A stretch of 64,000 bases of DNA. Origin: Aequitasia blattaphilus (lineage in GTDB: Bacteria; Bacillota; Clostridia; Lachnospirales; Lachnospiraceae). The notes under the pieces are model-generated. The model had not been told where the DNA came from and did not search any database. It saw only the letters and a program-made list of their open reading frames with translations. The stretch spans positions 1-64,000 of the forward strand of contig NZ_JAMXOD010000008.1 in assembly GCF_024721305.1 (NCBI RefSeq), given 5' to 3'. This document shows positions 25,672-34,320 of the stretch, in pieces. The position numbers were made by a program, and so were the translations under genes. Positions within the stretch are counted from its first letter, which is position 1; every line of letters starts with the position of its first letter.

Positions 25672-26301
25672 TTATAAATCTATTTTCTTATAAATATTGG
25701 TCGCTACAAGAATTGATGTATACAGAATCGCAAATGCCACAACAAAAAGAGCTATCTGTATTCCAAATGCAAATCCACTGCTCAACAAACTCGTCCTATA
25801 TATTATCCATGATGAAAGATACGGAATTGCAATTGTTAAAAGTGCTGGAATAAACCGCGTTTTCTCATAGCCAAACTTCATCATTGCAGGTATATACAAA
25901 CCATATATCACAGTCATAAAGAAAAAAACAACAATCAAATCACCTATGTTTAAGGGAGCCAAAAACTTCCTAAACACAAAGGATAACATGAGATATACTA
26001 TCACACAGAACATTTCAACAAGAAAAATGAACAGATACTTGGATAAAACCAGCTCTTTCCTCGAATACGCAGTGGTACACAGAAGTATATTCCCTTTGTA
26101 CTTATACTCCACCATTTCAAGTTGGTTATGTGAAATGTATACTGCAAAACTCATTTGGCAGAGCAACGGTATCAGCACAGGGCTTATTAAGCCTATTGCA
26201 TGAAATGTATATAGTGGGATTCCTGCTGCTATTATTGTCAGAATCAGGACGTATTTTTTAACAAGTAACCAATTCTTTTGTTGTAGTTTTAGATGATTCA
26301 T
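25672..26301 (-). CDS. ABC-2 type membrane protein
   Basis: The 209-residue protein has six predicted membrane helices and no large extracellular loop, resembling the small ABC-2 permeases (PF13346-like) that pair with an adjacent ATPase. It overlaps that ATPase gene by four bases, so the two form one exporter. Such pairs often export or resist peptides and usually sit next to a GntR/YtrA regulator; none is seen here. Substrate unknown. Confidence 0.8.
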   Translation of the reverse strand: MNHLKLQQKNWLLVKKYVLILTIIAAGIPLYTFHAIGLISPVLIPLLCQMSFAVYISHNQLEMVEYKYKGNILLCTTAYSRKELVLSKYLFIFLVEMFCVIVYLMLSFVFRKFLAPLNIGDLIVVFFFMTVIYGLYIPAMMKFGYEKTRFIPALLTIAIPYLSSWIIYRTSLLSSGFAFGIQIALFVVAFAILYTSILVATNIYKKIDL

Positions 26302-27014
26302 AATCCCACATCTCCCTGTATACAGTTGAGCATAAGTGTTTCTAAACTCAAGTTCTTTTCCTTAATAACGTCTGTTTTTTCCTGAAAAATGAGTTCTCCA
26401 TTATGAATCATAATGATATTATCTGCCGCCTTTTCCAAGTCTGAAATAATATGTGTCGAAAACATAACGCTTCCCCCAGTCGTTTTTACCCATTCACTCA
26501 GCAAATCTACAAATTGCTTTCGAATTAATGGATCAAGACCACTTGTTGGTTCGTCCATAATTAACAGCTGTGCTTTGTGTGACAAAGCCAATACCAAAGA
26601 GAATTTCATCTTCATGCCCTTTGACAATTGGTGAATTTTCCGATTGGCAGGGATTCCAAACTGGGTTATCAAATTTTTATAGGTATCATTATCCCATTCT
26701 TTATAGGAGGATGCATAAATCTTTTTCATGTCATTTACACTTACATTTTCATAAAAGTATCCACCATCTAATACGATTCCTATCTGCTCTCTGCTTGTAT
26801 GTTGAAGCATCGGATCATAGGATTCCCCTTTAAATTCCATCGTTCCACTATTCCGATTCACCAAACCGGAAATAATCTTTATCAGGGTGGTCTTCCCTGA
26901 ACCATTTATCCCAATCAATCCGGTTATACTGCCTTCTGGAATCGTAAAGTTTATATCATTAAGATGAAATTCAGGATATTCTTTAGATAAATTTTGAACC
27001 TTTAATATATGCAT
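26298..27014 (-). CDS. ABC exporter ATPase
   Basis: The 238-residue ATPase has Walker A GINGSGKTT (about residues 37-45), a signature written LSKGMKMKFS, Walker B LLIMDEPTSGLDP and H-loop FSTHIISD. The LSKGM signature in place of LSGGQ is common in this CcmA/YtrB-like exporter branch. Its stop overlaps the permease start by four bases. No regulator gene precedes it; the upstream 114 bp hold no recognisable motif. Confidence 0.87.
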   Translation of the reverse strand: MHILKVQNLSKEYPEFHLNDINFTIPEGSITGLIGINGSGKTTLIKIISGLVNRNSGTMEFKGESYDPMLQHTSREQIGIVLDGGYFYENVSVNDMKKIYASSYKEWDNDTYKNLITQFGIPANRKIHQLSKGMKMKFSLVLALSHKAQLLIMDEPTSGLDPLIRKQFVDLLSEWVKTTGGSVMFSTHIISDLEKAADNIIMIHNGELIFQEKTDVIKEKNLSLETLMLNCIQGDVGL

Positions 27015-27128
27015 ACAAATCTCCTATTTCTTCAAATAGTTTACAGATATTTATTCCACTTTGTATCCTTCTAATTGAAAATGTCTTTTTACTTCTATTG
27101 GAACTATAGTCCGCTTTAGTGCCCTGAC

Positions 27129-28433
27129 TTATAAGACCATTATACTTTCCATATGATTAATATAGCTCCTATACGTTCCTAATATGAAACATGCCAATAC
27201 AACGATAAGTATTACAATAAATTGAAGTGTACTCTTTAACATTTCAACTTTTATCCAAGGTAAAATAGCGTTAGAAATAAAAAGAATTAGAAAGCCCATA
27301 ACTAAAATCAATACTCCCACTACTATCGGAAGAATATAATTTTGTATAGTAACAATTAATAAATTTTTCTTCATTTCCGCTTTACTGACACCTATATTTC
27401 TTAGGACTATTAAACTCTTATTATTATTTGTTATTTCTGTCATCTGCCTTATTCCCGTAAGAGCAACTAAAACAACCAAAAATAATATCGAGAAATATAT
27501 TTGTGTTATTCCCATTAGGTGATCTAATTCCTTATCCAATAATACAGACTGAGAATTTACAAAAACCCCTCCTATGTTATAGCACACAGCTGAAAGAATA
27601 AAGACCCCTGATAAAACAGATGAAAGCCTCACAAAAGATCGCTGCTTAGATAGCAAAATTCCTGCTCTGTATAGCTGAAATGCTTTATCATAAACGCTTT
27701 TCCCTTTTCTCTTGATATTATATTTATTTACCAAACACAAATATCCAACATAAATAAGCATTACTAAAACAATAAATATTGTGCCCGATGTAGCTACCCT
27801 ATTAATTGTCAATAATTGTATTGCAAAAACTCCTACTAATACCACAAGTGCTATGTTCAACCATTTATAACGTTTATATTCCTTCTCATTTTCAGTTTTA
27901 TGATACATTAGCTTTCTAAGATTTAGTCTATTAATTACAAATATAGAATAGACAATATTAAAGAGACAAATAATCATAACCTGAAACGTTGTTGTTAGAA
28001 ATATACGTATAATCTGAGCAGGGTCTTGAATACGAAGTAGCGTGTCATTAGTGATTAAAGACACTATATAAGTAAATATATAACCACAAATCGAACCAAT
28101 AACAAGTCCCACTATTTCTATAGCAAATGATTCCATACCATAAAGCACAATTATATCTTTTTTCGACAATCCGGATAACATATAGGTGGCAAACTCACGG
28201 CTTCGCTGGCTAATCATAAATTTGTTAATAAACATCAGAAAACAGATTATAGTAATCGCAATAAGAAGAGGCAATGAATTAGACATAACTCCTGCCTCTG
28301 TTTTATATTCTATAAAACTTATTACATTTGAAGCGAATAAAAGACCACATAAAAATATCAAACTGATACTAAAAATCGTATAATCCTTCTGGGATTTCTT
28401 AATATTTTTCCATAATAAATTATAAAATTTCAT
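27129..28433 (-). CDS. FtsX-family permease of a BceAB-like transporter
   Basis: The 434-residue membrane protein starts FYNLLWKNIKKSQKDYTIF and has two FtsX-type helix groups (SQRSREFATYMLSGLSKKDI loop; LIVLRNIGVSKAEMKKN loop). Typical BceB permeases are about 650 residues with a large extracellular sensor domain between helices 7 and 8; that domain is absent here. It overlaps the ATPase gene by 14 bp. Homologues act in antimicrobial-peptide resistance, but without the sensor domain and kinase that function is uncertain. Confidence 0.82.
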   Translation of the reverse strand: MKFYNLLWKNIKKSQKDYTIFSISLIFLCGLLFASNVISFIEYKTEAGVMSNSLPLLIAITIICFLMFINKFMISQRSREFATYMLSGLSKKDIIVLYGMESFAIEIVGLVIGSICGYIFTYIVSLITNDTLLRIQDPAQIIRIFLTTTFQVMIICLFNIVYSIFVINRLNLRKLMYHKTENEKEYKRYKWLNIALVVLVGVFAIQLLTINRVATSGTIFIVLVMLIYVGYLCLVNKYNIKRKGKSVYDKAFQLYRAGILLSKQRSFVRLSSVLSGVFILSAVCYNIGGVFVNSQSVLLDKELDHLMGITQIYFSILFLVVLVALTGIRQMTEITNNNKSLIVLRNIGVSKAEMKKNLLIVTIQNYILPIVVGVLILVMGFLILFISNAILPWIKVEMLKSTLQFIVILIVVLACFILGTYRSYINHMESIMVL

Positions 28434-29193
28434 CTAAGCCTCCACTAAAGGTAATATTCATCTTTAGAATGTCATTGAACAGTTGCTTCTTAGATTTCTC
28501 GCCTCGTAATATCTCAGCACAAATTTTACCATCATTTAATACAAGTATTCGGCTACAGTAGCTGGCCGCTACTGGATCATGGGTTACCATTAATATCGTC
28601 GAATTATACTTCTTATTAAGTGTTTCCAATGTTCCTAATAATGCATGAGAAGAATTCGTATCTAATGCCCCTGTCGGTTCATCGGCCAAGATAATCTCCG
28701 GTTTTTTAATAATTGCCCTTGCACACGCACACCTCTGCCTTTGCCCACCGGAGACTTCATACGGATAATGATTCAAGACCTCTCTAATCCCCAATTCCTC
28801 AGCAATTTCAATTATTTTCTTCCTTATATCATTGTCATTTACATCTAGATTTACAACAGCTAATAATATATTTTCATACAGTGTGAGCGTATCAAGCAGA
28901 TTATAATCTTGGAATATCAATCCTATTTTTTCATTCCTTAATTTTGACAATTGTTCATCTGATAACTTCGTAATGTCTATTCCATTGAAGTTAACAACAC
29001 CTTCGCTGGCTTCATCGATTGTTGCAATGATATTTAGCAACGTTGTTTTTCCCGATCCAGAAGCCCCCATTATACCTACAAACTCACCGCTTTCAATTTC
29101 CATACTTACCCGGTTAATGGCTTTCACTTTATTACTACTCGTACCACTTTCATAATATTTATACAGTGATTTTATATTCAGTATCTTTTTCAC
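28420..29193 (-). CDS. BceA-like ABC ATPase
   Basis: The 257-residue ATPase has Walker A GASGSGKTTLLN, Q-loop FQDYNLLDTLT, signature VSGGQRQRCACARA and Walker B IILADEPTGALD, all typical of the MacB/BceA group. A GTG at 29191-29193 with GGAG six bases upstream gives MKKILNIKSLYKYY, the usual family start; ATG codons 4 and 11 codons earlier have weaker ribosome sites. It is followed by the FtsX permease with a 14-bp overlap. Confidence 0.85.
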   Translation of the reverse strand: MKKILNIKSLYKYYESGTSSNKVKAINRVSMEIESGEFVGIMGASGSGKTTLLNIIATIDEASEGVVNFNGIDITKLSDEQLSKLRNEKIGLIFQDYNLLDTLTLYENILLAVVNLDVNDNDIRKKIIEIAEELGIREVLNHYPYEVSGGQRQRCACARAIIKKPEIILADEPTGALDTNSSHALLGTLETLNKKYNSTILMVTHDPVAASYCSRILVLNDGKICAEILRGEKSKKQLFNDILKMNITFSGGLDEIL

Positions 29194-29481
29194 CTTGCTC
29201 TCCATTCCGACTTTTCTCAACATCATAATAAATTACACATTACTAATGTAGAATAAGCTATAAAAAAGTCCCTTCTTGCTAATTAATTCATCAAATGCTC
29301 CCATTTCATTTCTCAAAAGCAATTGTTATTTTTATCTTCATGCTTTGTTTTTGTTCTAAATCATATTAATTATATCACTTTTTCATTTATTTGTATATAA
29401 AAAACAATTATTTTTTAACTTATGCAACGAACATTTAAGCAACTCGATATTTTGGGACCACCTTCTCACATACATTAGCAA
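29194..29481. other. Non-coding region upstream of the BceAB-like pair
   Basis: AT-rich sequence of nearly 290 bases. Apart from the dyad at 29237 I see no open frame, repeat or RNA motif. The promoter of the pair must be here, but no convincing -35/-10 pair stands out. Confidence 0.4.
29237..29249. promoter_or_regulatory. ACATTA-C-TAATGT operator-like dyad
   Basis: A perfect 6-bp inverted repeat around one base, 44 bp upstream of the BceA-like start. Symmetrical sites like this usually bind a dimeric repressor; no cognate regulator is next to it. Confidence 0.45.
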
Positions 29482-29510
29482 AGCACCAGACAATCAAATT
29501 ATCCGGTGCT
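29482..29510 (-). terminator. Terminator after the acid-sugar operon
   Basis: On the minus strand AGCACCGGA pairs with TCTGGTGCT, 10 bp after the aldolase-like gene's stop codon. The T-run is short. Confidence 0.6.
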
Positions 29511-29520
29511 CCACTATTTA

Positions 29521-30414
29521 TCACTTTATTAACTTCATATCCTGTAACACATGCTTTAGTTTCTCTTTCTCTTCCTCACTCAACTCTCCAATTGGTTCCA
29601 GGCATTTTCCAACCGGTATCCCTTGCATACACAACCCTTCTTTAATCACTGCCGGGAAAGTACCCATGCCACACGCAATACGAAGAGGCACCAGGGTAAA
29701 TTGAGCATCCAGCGAACCAGCCACATCACCCTCCTTATACTTATCATATATATCCGCCGCGATTCTTGGTGCCACATTTGCACAAGAAGCAATCGCACCA
29801 GATGCACCATAGCAAAGTCCGGCATGAATCAATGTATCCCTTCCCATAAGAACATGAAAATTTTCATTGTCCCGGGTGAGTCTGATATATTCTGCCGCAT
29901 TTGTCATATCTCCGGTACTGTCTTTCACACCAACGATATTCTCAATCTTAGAAAGGCGCTCTACTGTTTTCGGCGTAATTGTCACGTTTGTTTTTGGTGC
30001 ATTGTTATAAAGAATAATCGGAAGCTTAGTGCTTTCTGCAATCTTGCGATAAAACTCATACAGCTCATCCTGGGTTTGGGAAACAAACATTGGTGTGAGA
30101 ACCGATACTGCATCTACTCCAACCTCTTCACAGATCTTCACCAGCTCAATTGCTCCTCTTGTAGTAATATGGTTTGCTCCTCCATATACCGGCACTCTTC
30201 CTGCTGTTTCTTCAATAGTCACCTCTAATATCTTACGAAATGTATCATTGTCAAAGGCGTAGAATTCTCCTGTCGTTCCCATAGGGAAAAGTCCATGAAC
30301 ACCCTCATCAATCAAATGATTAATCATTTGTCTAAGAACGGGATAGTTTACCTCACCCTCTTTAGTAAGAGGAGTAATAATTGGCGGAATAACTCCTTGG
30401 GGCTTAAAATTCAT
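29521..30414 (-). CDS. DapA/NanA-superfamily aldolase or dehydratase
   Basis: The 297-residue class I aldolase-fold enzyme has GTTGE at 46-50, the catalytic Tyr136 in ILYNNAPKTN and Schiff-base Lys164 in VGVKDSTGD. True dihydrodipicolinate synthase carries an Arg in the YNVPSRTG motif that binds the dicarboxylate; here the motif reads YNNAPKTN, so lysine synthesis is unlikely. With garR, kdgT and a glycerate kinase nearby, cleavage of a 2-keto-3-deoxy acid sugar to pyruvate and an aldehyde is the best inference. AAGGAG precedes the ATG. Confidence 0.82.
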   Translation of the reverse strand: MNFKPQGVIPPIITPLTKEGEVNYPVLRQMINHLIDEGVHGLFPMGTTGEFYAFDNDTFRKILEVTIEETAGRVPVYGGANHITTRGAIELVKICEEVGVDAVSVLTPMFVSQTQDELYEFYRKIAESTKLPIILYNNAPKTNVTITPKTVERLSKIENIVGVKDSTGDMTNAAEYIRLTRDNENFHVLMGRDTLIHAGLCYGASGAIASCANVAPRIAADIYDKYKEGDVAGSLDAQFTLVPLRIACGMGTFPAVIKEGLCMQGIPVGKCLEPIGELSEEEKEKLKHVLQDMKLIK

Positions 30415-30428
30415 CTCTGATCTCCTTC

Positions 30429-31320
30429 TTAGTCTACTAAGGAAATATCTGAAACTTTTTCATAGTATTTCAAGAGAGCACTATGATCATCTTTCTCATT
30501 TCCATCTGCCTTTAGTGACTGCATCATTTCCATTACCTGAGCAGTAAGAGGAATGGATGCATTGACTGCGTGAGAAGCATTTAACGCATTTGTTAAATCC
30601 TTAATATGCAGCTCGATGCGGAATCCCGGTTTAAAATCATGGTTTAACATCATTGGTGCTTTTGCATCCAGCACTGTTGATCCTGCTAACCCTCCGCGTA
30701 TTGCCTGAAATACCAGTTCTGGATCTGTACCGGCTTTTTTTGCCAAAGTCAGTGCTTCTGAAACAGCCGCAATATTTAAAGCAACAATAATCTGATTTGC
30801 AAGCTTTGCTGTATTTCCTGATCCCAATTCTCCTACGTAAGTCACACTTCCTGCCATTGTCATTAAAAGATCATAATACTGATCGAAAGTTTCTTTCTTT
30901 CCACCAACCATAACAGATAGAGTTCCATCAATCGCTTTTGGTTCTCCACCAGAGACTGGCGCATCCATAAGTTCAATTCCTTTCTCAGCTAAAGCTGCAC
31001 CAATTGACTTCGATTCTACCGGATCAATAGAGCTCATATCGATGATAACGGTTCCCGGTTTTGCTTTATCTGAAATGCCCTCTTCTCCAAGACACACTTC
31101 TCTAACTTGAGGAGAGTTTGGTACCATGGTAATGATAACATCACATAATTCTCCTACCTGTGCATTGTTTTGTGCTACAACTGCTCCCGCTGCCACCACT
31201 TCATCAATTGCTTCCTGTCCCTTATTGTAAACCACAACTTCATACCCTGCTTTTAATAAATTTTGAAAGGGTTCATGATAGCAATCTGTATTTTCGACAA
31301 TTCTATGGTTTCAGCAAAAA
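30429..31320 (-). pseudogene. garR: Tartronate-semialdehyde reductase, 5' end damaged
   Basis: From 31235 downward the frame encodes 268 residues very like GarR: DAPVSGGEPKAIDGTLSVMV (substrate site), the catalytic-Lys segment GNTAKLANQ and DLTNALNASH. GarR reduces tartronate semialdehyde to D-glycerate. The N-terminal Rossmann motif GxGxMG is missing: upstream the reading continues as LLKAGYEVVVYNKG, but further up the 60-80 bases that should encode the dinucleotide fold are shortened and out of frame, with no ribosome site before a terminator. The only start in frame is a GTG without Shine-Dalgarno. A damaged gene is most likely; a sequencing error is possible. Confidence 0.7.
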
Positions 31321-31366
31321 AATCACCGCAAAACAGATTCTGCTTTGCAGTGATTCTTTTTAGAAT
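31320..31366 (-). terminator. Terminator between the YcxB-like gene and garR
   Basis: On the minus strand ATCACTGCAAA pairs with TTTGCGGTGAT and is followed by seven T residues. It separates garR and the aldolase-like gene from the upstream kdgT block. Confidence 0.8.
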
Positions 31367-31372
31367 AAGTTA

Positions 31373-31876
31373 TTATCGAAACCGTACATTCTGCAGACCT
31401 AAATGATCCACAACCATATGTATAATCGGCAAAAATTTGTCGTTAAAGTCTTTCTTAGGGATGATTAGAGCGTTATCTTCTTCATAATACAATCCAATTG
31501 TCTGAGGTGTGGTTACCATCCTCTTCATGTCTTCCCATGGATAAAACTTCGAATTTTCATCATATGAGATTCGTATTCCCGAATCATCAAATTCATAATT
31601 CCATTCTTGGTGATAAATTTTGTTTTTTTCAATTTCCTTCTTAGCTTTATGTTTTAACGTAATGGGGGTATAGCCAAGAAAGAGAACCGCTGCCGCTATA
31701 TATAGGGCAAACTGAATCACACTAATTTTACCTGTCAAAAGCATAATGCATCCCGAAAAGACAACTGCCATGCCAAGGACATTTACAAACAATCCCATTG
31801 GCTTTGAATACGTATGATACAAGAGGAAATCAAACAACTCTTTTTTTGATAACTTTACTGAAATTTTCTCTACCAT
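31373..31876 (-). CDS. YcxB-like membrane protein
   Basis: The 167-residue protein has two adjacent membrane helices (about residues 25-70) and a C-terminal domain with the segment YEFDDSGIRISYDENSKFYPW, the pattern of the YcxB family of unknown function. The ATG at 31874-31876 is chosen for the AGGAG seven bases upstream; a longer frame overlaps kdgT. It lies 25 bp after kdgT and ends at a terminator. Its link to acid-sugar use is unclear. Confidence 0.8.
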   Translation of the reverse strand: MVEKISVKLSKKELFDFLLYHTYSKPMGLFVNVLGMAVVFSGCIMLLTGKISVIQFALYIAAAVLFLGYTPITLKHKAKKEIEKNKIYHQEWNYEFDDSGIRISYDENSKFYPWEDMKRMVTTPQTIGLYYEEDNALIIPKKDFNDKFLPIIHMVVDHLGLQNVRFR

Positions 31877-31901
31877 AATAACTCCTTTAAATCTTTCGTT
31901 C

Positions 31902-32945
31902 CTATTGAGCTGCTTTCGCTGACTCAACCTTGAAATGTGCCCATCCTTCTGGTGAGTATATACCTTGTTGTTTCTTCTGCATTCTTCGATCAAAGAAAGC
32001 AACGATGAAAGGACAAAGGAATAGGGTTATAATTGATGCTGTTGCACACTGCGCTGTAGCCATTTCTGTATACTGTGCCATGGTTGGATCTGCTTCTGCC
32101 ACTGCCGCTGGTGTCATTGCTGAGTTTAGAGCAGTTGTACCAACCGCTGCACCCATTGCATTTCTTTCCTTCTTCGGTACTAGCAATTGGAACACATAGA
32201 AGAAAATCACTGCTGTTGCTGCAGATGCCAATCCCAGTATCACACCGGCTGCCCCTGCTGTTACGATTGTCTTAACATCTGTTTTTGCTCCAATTGAAAT
32301 GGTCATGAAGAATGTAACAATTGGTTGTGCTGTCCCACATGCTTTACGGAAACCTTCATCTAAGTTTCCCCAAATAAATCCAATTAAAATCGGTACCAAG
32401 GTTGCAATCAATGAATTTAACGGAATATTTGCAAGTCCTGTCGCACCTAATGCAATCAGCGTAAAGAATGGCCCGTCATTTAATGATAAAATTGAAATCG
32501 CACCAGTGTCTGTGGCATTACCAAACTGAGAGGATAACGAAATGTATAATGATCCATTTGAGTTTGTTAGTGCTGCAATCCATACGAATGGAGCCAAACC
32601 TAGGAACCCTTCAGGTCCACAGATTTTACCTACCGCAAGACCTACAATAACACCCAATATAAATTTCATGGCCGTTAGCGTTACCCCTTTATAGAGCGGC
32701 ATACCCACCTGTTTTACATTGATTGTAGACCCGCAGACAATCAGGAAAAATCCCATCATAGCTGCATTTCCATCATAGAACAAAGCCGTTACATATCCAC
32801 CAATCTGAAATGCCTGGGGTACAAATGTAGCAATTAATACTGCAATCACCAAAGGAATAATAACCAATCCTCCCGGTAATGCTTTCATGCGATTTAGGAG
32901 ATCTAAATCTTTTTTCTGTTCTTGTTTCACATTTTCTTCACTCAT
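31902..32945 (-). CDS. kdgT: 2-keto-3-deoxygluconate permease
   Basis: The 347-residue secondary transporter has about ten membrane helices and matches the KdgT family (LPGGLVIIPLVIAVLIATFVPQ, CGSTINVKQVGMPLYKG, AIGAKTD-type loop, NSAMTPAAVAEADP). KdgT imports 2-keto-3-deoxygluconate by proton symport; related members may carry other acid sugars. It sits directly after the DUF1537 kinase (18 bp) and supplies its substrate. GGAGG precedes the ATG. Confidence 0.9.
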   Translation of the reverse strand: MSEENVKQEQKKDLDLLNRMKALPGGLVIIPLVIAVLIATFVPQAFQIGGYVTALFYDGNAAMMGFFLIVCGSTINVKQVGMPLYKGVTLTAMKFILGVIVGLAVGKICGPEGFLGLAPFVWIAALTNSNGSLYISLSSQFGNATDTGAISILSLNDGPFFTLIALGATGLANIPLNSLIATLVPILIGFIWGNLDEGFRKACGTAQPIVTFFMTISIGAKTDVKTIVTAGAAGVILGLASAATAVIFFYVFQLLVPKKERNAMGAAVGTTALNSAMTPAAVAEADPTMAQYTEMATAQCATASIITLFLCPFIVAFFDRRMQKKQQGIYSPEGWAHFKVESAKAAQ

Positions 32946-32963
32946 AATTTTCCTCCATATCCT

Positions 32964-34301
32964 TTATCTCGTCGCTTCTCTTCGCAAACGTTGAACTATA
33001 TCACAGGCTGTATTTTCATTTCCGGTAAGACCACCTTTCCCAACAATTGGCAGCCCTTCGTAGCTTCCAATCAAACGGCATACGTCCGTTTGCGGGATTA
33101 CATAGTCTATTACTTCGATTGATTCTACACCCAATTGATAACATACATTTACCATAGTGTCTCCACCAGTGGTATAAAGTCCTGCAATTTTATCCCTGCC
33201 CTTTTGCTCCAGGATATGTGAAATCACCATTCCGAGTCCTGCATTAATACGGTTTGAGCTCATTCCATCTGCATAATGACGTTTCGCATCTTCTTCGCTC
33301 AAGTTTAAAAGTTCTCCATGAAGTGCCGTCTCAAAAAGTATCGCTTTATAAACCTTCTCTTCATCGAAAAGCACCAATGCTTTCTCTACTGCTTTTGCCA
33401 CTTCCTCTTCCGCTGCCTCTCCACCTGCAATAAGCTTAAGAGGATCAATGGAAATCCTTTTAACATCTGGATTTTCGCACAGAACTTCCATTTGTCTTTT
33501 TGTTACTGGCGTAGCACTGCCCGCAGCAATTAATACTGTTTTGTCGGCTTCCTCTTCCGGTGGCATATTGCACTCTTCATCTTGAATCAGCTCTCTGGCA
33601 TAGGCCAGTTTTGATGTAAATGGTCCCGGGTCAACTGCCAGTATATTCCAACGTAAGTCAATACAGGCTTTTGCTACATTTTCAACATCCTCCAGGGTGA
33701 TTCCGTCTACAACAATCACTTTGCACCCTTCTTCTTGCCTTTTCTTTAGCTCCTCTTTAATAGCACTCTCACCCTTTAAAATTACCTCAAGAGTAACTTG
33801 TCCTATTTTCCTTTTGGTCTGCCCTGATAATAACTTCGGAACAAAATTTTCTTTCACCGGTGTTTTAACATCCTGTGCCACCGGGGTATTAATCAGCGCC
33901 ACTCCATCAATAATCGAATAGCCGCCAACTAAAATTCTTCTGGATTGCGGCATTGCTGGTACTACAACAGCGATTGCATCTTCACCCATCTGATCCATCA
34001 TGGCATCAATTTCCACACCAATTCCGCCACGAAGAGTCGTATCAATACGTTTGGTAAAGTACTTCACTCCCATCTGCTTTAGAGCTTTCATGGAGTCTCC
34101 AACTTTTTGATACGCCTCATCTGCAGATAACGCCCGGCTATTACTGCTGATGAGAACCGCTTCAAGTTTTTCACTATCACCGCATTTAAGCGCTGCTTCT
34201 TCATTGAAAAAGACCGCTGTTTTCGCTTTGGATCTCGCCAAAAGTACACCTGTTGTGGTAGCTCCTGTCAAATCATCTGCTACTCCTCCAATTACTGGCA
34301 T
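32964..34301 (-). CDS. dtnK: Four-carbon acid-sugar kinase (DUF1537 family)
   Basis: The 445-residue enzyme begins MPVIGGVADDLTGATTTGVLLA, the N-terminal motif of the DUF1537/OtnK-DtnK kinases that phosphorylate D-threonate, D-erythronate or related C4 acids at C4. The C-terminal nucleotide-binding domain shows TGGDTMVNVCYQLG. Its 20-bp downstream spacing from pdxA matches the experimentally described kinase plus PdxA2 pair, which converts the phosphorylated acid to dihydroxyacetone phosphate and CO2. The exact stereoisomer cannot be read from sequence. GGAGG precedes the ATG. Confidence 0.9.
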   Translation of the reverse strand: MPVIGGVADDLTGATTTGVLLARSKAKTAVFFNEEAALKCGDSEKLEAVLISSNSRALSADEAYQKVGDSMKALKQMGVKYFTKRIDTTLRGGIGVEIDAMMDQMGEDAIAVVVPAMPQSRRILVGGYSIIDGVALINTPVAQDVKTPVKENFVPKLLSGQTKRKIGQVTLEVILKGESAIKEELKKRQEEGCKVIVVDGITLEDVENVAKACIDLRWNILAVDPGPFTSKLAYARELIQDEECNMPPEEEADKTVLIAAGSATPVTKRQMEVLCENPDVKRISIDPLKLIAGGEAAEEEVAKAVEKALVLFDEEKVYKAILFETALHGELLNLSEEDAKRHYADGMSSNRINAGLGMVISHILEQKGRDKIAGLYTTGGDTMVNVCYQLGVESIEVIDYVIPQTDVCRLIGSYEGLPIVGKGGLTGNENTACDIVQRLRREATR

Positions 34302-34320
34302 ATATATCCACCTCCTTTTT

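Noticed and set aside
27033-27128. In-frame codons after the FtsX permease stop codon
   Set aside because: About 25 open codons follow the stop, but nothing recognisable is encoded and chance is likely.
29521-30414. Dihydrodipicolinate synthase for lysine synthesis
   Set aside because: The motif YNNAPKTN lacks the family's arginine, and the neighbours are acid-sugar genes.
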